Below, piece after piece: positions 61,555 through 64,000 of a DNA stretch of 64,000 bases; within the stretch, counting starts at the first letter, position 1, and the number at the start of each line of letters is the position of its first letter. The notes beneath the pieces were generated by a model. The model was not told the origin of the DNA. It did not search any database and saw only the letters and a list, made by a program, of their open reading frames with translations. Made by a program: the position numbers and the translations under genes. The stretch spans positions 868,001-932,000 of the forward strand of contig NZ_AP028670.1 of the NCBI RefSeq assembly GCF_041154485.1, written 5' to 3'. The stretch is from Variovorax sp. V93 (lineage in GTDB: Bacteria; Pseudomonadota; Gammaproteobacteria; Burkholderiales; Burkholderiaceae_C).

Positions 61555-62417
61555 AAAGACCCCTTGAAGAAACGCCCGGTGATGCCTTGCGGCAGCAGCC
61601 GCAGCATCACGATGGCCGCGACGAGCAGCGCCACCTCGCCGAGCACCGGCGTGGTCACGAAGGTCGCGAGCTGGTTGATGGCACCGAACAGGCCGGAGGC
61701 GCCGAGCAGGCCCGCGAGGATGGCCGGCCCGCCGCCGATCACGGTGATGAAGGCCTTGGCCACGAAGGCCGCGCCCATGGTCGGCACCACGCCGGTCAGC
61801 GGCGCGAGCAGCCCGCCGGCCAGGCCGGAGAGCGCGGCGCCCACCGCGAAGGTGACCGAGTACACGCGGCTGGGGCTGATGCCCAGCGCGTTCGCCATGT
61901 CGGGCTTCTGCATGGTGCCGCGCGCGATGAGGCCGAGCTGCGTGCGCGTGAGCACGAAGCGGATCGCGAGCGCGAGCGCCACGGCCACCGCGATGATCAC
62001 CAGCGTGTAGCCGCTGACCGAATAGGCGCCGACCGAGAAGCTGCCGAGCGGCGCCGAGACGCCTGCCGTGGTGTTGCCCGCCACCGAGGTGACGATGCCC
62101 ACCAGCAGCAGCGACAGCCCCCAGGTGGCCAGCATGGTGTCGACCATGCGGCCGTAGAGGCGCCGGATGACCAGCCGCTCCAGCACCACGCCGACCATGC
62201 CCACCGCGATGGGCGCGACGACGAAGATCGCGATCCACAGGTTGATGCCGAGCTTGAGCGCCGCGATCACGGCATAGGCGCCGAGCATCATGAACTCGCC
62301 GTGCGCGAGATTGATGACCTTCATCATCCCGAAGATGACGGCCAGCCCGGCCGAGACGATGACCAGGCTCGCCACCGCGTAGAGCACCTGGATGAGGACG
62401 ACGAACGCGAGATCCAT
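61551..62417 (-). CDS. LIV-type ABC transporter permease (LivH/UrtB-like)
   Basis: A 288-residue permease with eight helices. INLAHGEFMMLGAYAVIAAL is the LivH hallmark and ARGTMQKPDMANALGISPSR the EAA-like loop. It pairs with the LivM-like permease, 15 bases after the receptor gene. Confidence 0.92.
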   Translation of the reverse strand: MDLAFVVLIQVLYAVASLVIVSAGLAVIFGMMKVINLAHGEFMMLGAYAVIAALKLGINLWIAIFVVAPIAVGMVGVVLERLVIRRLYGRMVDTMLATWGLSLLLVGIVTSVAGNTTAGVSAPLGSFSVGAYSVSGYTLVIIAVAVALALAIRFVLTRTQLGLIARGTMQKPDMANALGISPSRVYSVTFAVGAALSGLAGGLLAPLTGVVPTMGAAFVAKAFITVIGGGPAILAGLLGASGLFGAINQLATFVTTPVLGEVALLVAAIVMLRLLPQGITGRFFKGSL

Positions 62418-62432
62418 GTCGGCGCCCTGCCC

Positions 62433-63659
62433 TCAGACCTTGATCACGTACTGCTGGTTGTCCTTCGGATTCTTCACGAGGTTGCAGACCGCGCTGGTGT
62501 CCACCGGCGGCTGCTGCTGGAAGGTCTCGACGATGTTGAGCTGCTTGTTGCGCACCTCCGCGATGCTCACGTTCAGCACGCAGTGGTGGGTGGCCGCATC
62601 GAGCGTGACCTTGCCGCTCGGGCCGTCGATGGCGATGCCGGTCTCCAGCGCCGCGATCATCTTCTCGCGATCCAGCGAGCCGGCCTTCTTCACGCCCTCG
62701 GCCCAGAGCTTGAAGCCCTGGTAGGTGCCCATCGCGAGCTCGGTGATGTTGGGATAGTCGGCACCGAAGCGCTTGTAGAAGCGCTCCTTGAAGGCCTTGT
62801 TCTGCGGCGTGTCGAGGTTCTGGAAATAGTTGTACGAAATGAGGAAGCCGTCGGTCTCGGCCGGCGACAGCACGATGTGCTCGTTGCCGCCCGCGAAGGT
62901 GGTGGACGCGAGCGGAATCTTCTTGGTCAGGCCCGCGGCCGCCCACTGGCGGTAGAACGAGATGTGCGCACCGCCGACCAGCGCCGAGACGATCATGTCG
63001 GGCTTGGCCGCCTCGATCTTCGAGATGGTCGGGCCGAAGTTGGTCACGTCGAGCGGGAAGAAGTCGATGGAAGCCACTGAGCCACCGTTGTCCTGCACGA
63101 ACTTCTTCACCCATTGCGAGGTGATCTGGCCGTAGTTGTAGTCGGCCGCCACCACGTAGACCTTCTTGCCCCACTTCTTCATCGCGTAGGGAATGAGCTT
63201 GGCGACGGTCTGCCCGGGCGTGACGCCGGTGCAGAAGGTGTTGCGGTCGCACACGCCGCCTTCGTACTGCGTGTTGTAGAAGTACAGCGTCTTGTTGCGC
63301 GTGAGCACCGGCCGGATCACTTCGCGCGAGGCCGAGGTGATGCCGCCCATCACCACCGTCGACTTGTCCTTGAGCGCCGACTGCTGCGCGAACTGCGCGT
63401 AGAGCTGCATGTTCGACTGCGGGTCGTAGGTGGCCAGCTTGAGCTTCCTGCCCAGCAGGCCGCCGGCCGCGTTCTGCTCCTCGACCGCGAGCGTCATGCA
63501 GTCGGCCATCGGCTTGCCGTAGATGTCCAGCCCGCCCGACATGTCGATGATGCTGCCGACGACGATCTCGTCGGCCGCCATGGCGGCCATCGGAAACAGC
63601 GGCACCGCGGTGCCCGCCAGGGCGGCGGCCGACGACTGGATGAAGGAACGACGATCCAT
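62433..63659 (-). CDS. Periplasmic amide/urea-type receptor (UrtA/FmdD-like)
   Basis: A 408-residue receptor with a Tat-like signal (MDRRSFIQSSAAALAGTAVP). It is of the UrtA/FmdD type: GSIIDMSGGLDIYGKPMADC, TLAVEEQNAAGGLLGRKLKL, GITSASREVIRPVLTRNKTL, TQYEGGVCDRNTFCTGVTPG. This group binds urea, formamide or acetamide. It begins the transporter operon, and amidase genes stand on both sides of it. Confidence 0.9.
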   Translation of the reverse strand: MDRRSFIQSSAAALAGTAVPLFPMAAMAADEIVVGSIIDMSGGLDIYGKPMADCMTLAVEEQNAAGGLLGRKLKLATYDPQSNMQLYAQFAQQSALKDKSTVVMGGITSASREVIRPVLTRNKTLYFYNTQYEGGVCDRNTFCTGVTPGQTVAKLIPYAMKKWGKKVYVVAADYNYGQITSQWVKKFVQDNGGSVASIDFFPLDVTNFGPTISKIEAAKPDMIVSALVGGAHISFYRQWAAAGLTKKIPLASTTFAGGNEHIVLSPAETDGFLISYNYFQNLDTPQNKAFKERFYKRFGADYPNITELAMGTYQGFKLWAEGVKKAGSLDREKMIAALETGIAIDGPSGKVTLDAATHHCVLNVSIAEVRNKQLNIVETFQQQPPVDTSAVCNLVKNPKDNQQYVIKV

Positions 63660-63744
63660 GGAACTAACTCCTCGATGTTCGGCAGACGCAGCCGCCGCTG
63701 TGTTTATCGGAAAGGCAGGAACGGAAAGAGAACGGGCGAAAGCC

Positions 63745-64000
63745 TCAGATGGCCTTCCAGTCGCCGGCCTGCTCGAAGGCATAGGCGGCGCGGTAGATGG
63801 TGGCCTCGTCGCAGTGGCGGCTGGTGAGCATCATCCCGACCGGCAGGCCGTCGACGAGCCCGCAGGGCACGCTCATCGACGGATGGCCCGTGACGTCGAA
63901 GGGACAGGTGTTGGGCAGCACCTCGAAGGCGCGCGTGACCACTTCCTCGATGCTCGCGCCGGGCGGCGGCAGCGGCGTGGCCGTGATCGGCAGCGTGGGC
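63745..64000 (-). CDS. Amidase C-terminus, cut by the window edge
   Basis: The frame is open to the right edge. The visible 85 residues (PNTCPFDVTGHPSMSVPCGL, VDGLPVGMMLTSRHCDEATI, YRAAYAFEQAGDWKAI) are the C-terminal end of an amidase-signature enzyme, close to the corresponding end of the other amidase in the cluster. The Ser-rich catalytic loop would lie outside. It is upstream of the receptor gene on the same strand, so it is probably part of the same operon. Confidence 0.85.
   Translation of the reverse strand, partial: PTLPITATPLPPPGASIEEVVTRAFEVLPNTCPFDVTGHPSMSVPCGLVDGLPVGMMLTSRHCDEATIYRAAYAFEQAGDWKAI

Noticed and set aside
1-64000. CRISPR arrays, tRNA or rRNA genes, intact prophage or integron
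   Set aside because: No regularly spaced direct repeats of CRISPR size, no clover-leaf or rRNA text and no integrase or phage structural genes were found on reading both strands.

Overview
The window is GC-rich, densely packed DNA from a proteobacterium. The best fit is a Comamonadaceae (Variovorax-like) chromosome. This is inferred from codon use, several Bug/TctC solute receptors that lack their own membrane subunits, a complete C-P lyase cluster, a LIV-type amide/urea transporter and many LysR, LacI, TetR and AraC regulators. No rRNA, tRNA, CRISPR array or intact mobile element was seen. A sensor kinase is cut by the left edge and an amidase by the right edge.

Layout. 0-5 kb: 3' part of a 7TM sensor kinase, an AAC(3)-I-like acetyltransferase, a SUKH-like protein, a PdxI/YdbC-type aldo-keto reductase with a divergent LysR regulator, and a GNAT enzyme. 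5.1-13.4 kb: ordinary genes (RidA, cupin, CadC-like regulator with TPRs, DUF899, a Bug receptor, a deaminase) mixed with decayed DNA: a truncated UPF0126 gene, an IS481 transposase scrap, a LysR tail, RHS fragments with a glycine-rich tip, and a kelch fragment. 13.4-27 kb: glucarate catabolism (gudD, Bug receptor, kdgD), a divergent operon of two lipoproteins and a Sel1 protein, two back-to-back LacI regulators, and a mandelate-racemase-type enzyme with a Bug receptor and a CMD protein. LacI-type palindromes lie at the key promoters. 27-31 kb: a sensor kinase with two response regulators. 30.8-34.6 kb: a TetR gene and a four-gene operon that share one operator, placed over the start codons. 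34.6-36.4 kb: hipBA behind a tandem array of four operators.

36.4-47.9 kb is a phosphonate locus: phnCDE plus an extra ABC ATPase, phnGHIJKLM, phnF, a 2H phosphodiesterase-like gene and phnN. The phnC promoter carries four Pho half-boxes at 11-bp spacing plus a PhnF-like palindrome; the same palindrome lies in the phnG/phnF spacer. This suggests joint control by phosphate starvation and PhnF. 48-55.8 kb is an unusual signalling operon: FIST sensor, histidine kinase, receiver-PAS-GGDEF-EAL protein, an orphan DctP receptor and a membrane GGDEF-EAL protein. 55.8-64 kb holds an SDR/AraC divergent pair and a cluster of amidase, five LIV-type ABC transporter genes and a second amidase, probably for uptake and hydrolysis of an amide.

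The most promising candidate for something undescribed is the 48-55.8 kb operon, which appears to couple a FIST sensor and a periplasmic TRAP-type receptor to c-di-GMP turnover. The hipBA operator array, the dual-control phn promoter and the TetR operator over start codons are the clearest regulatory finds.
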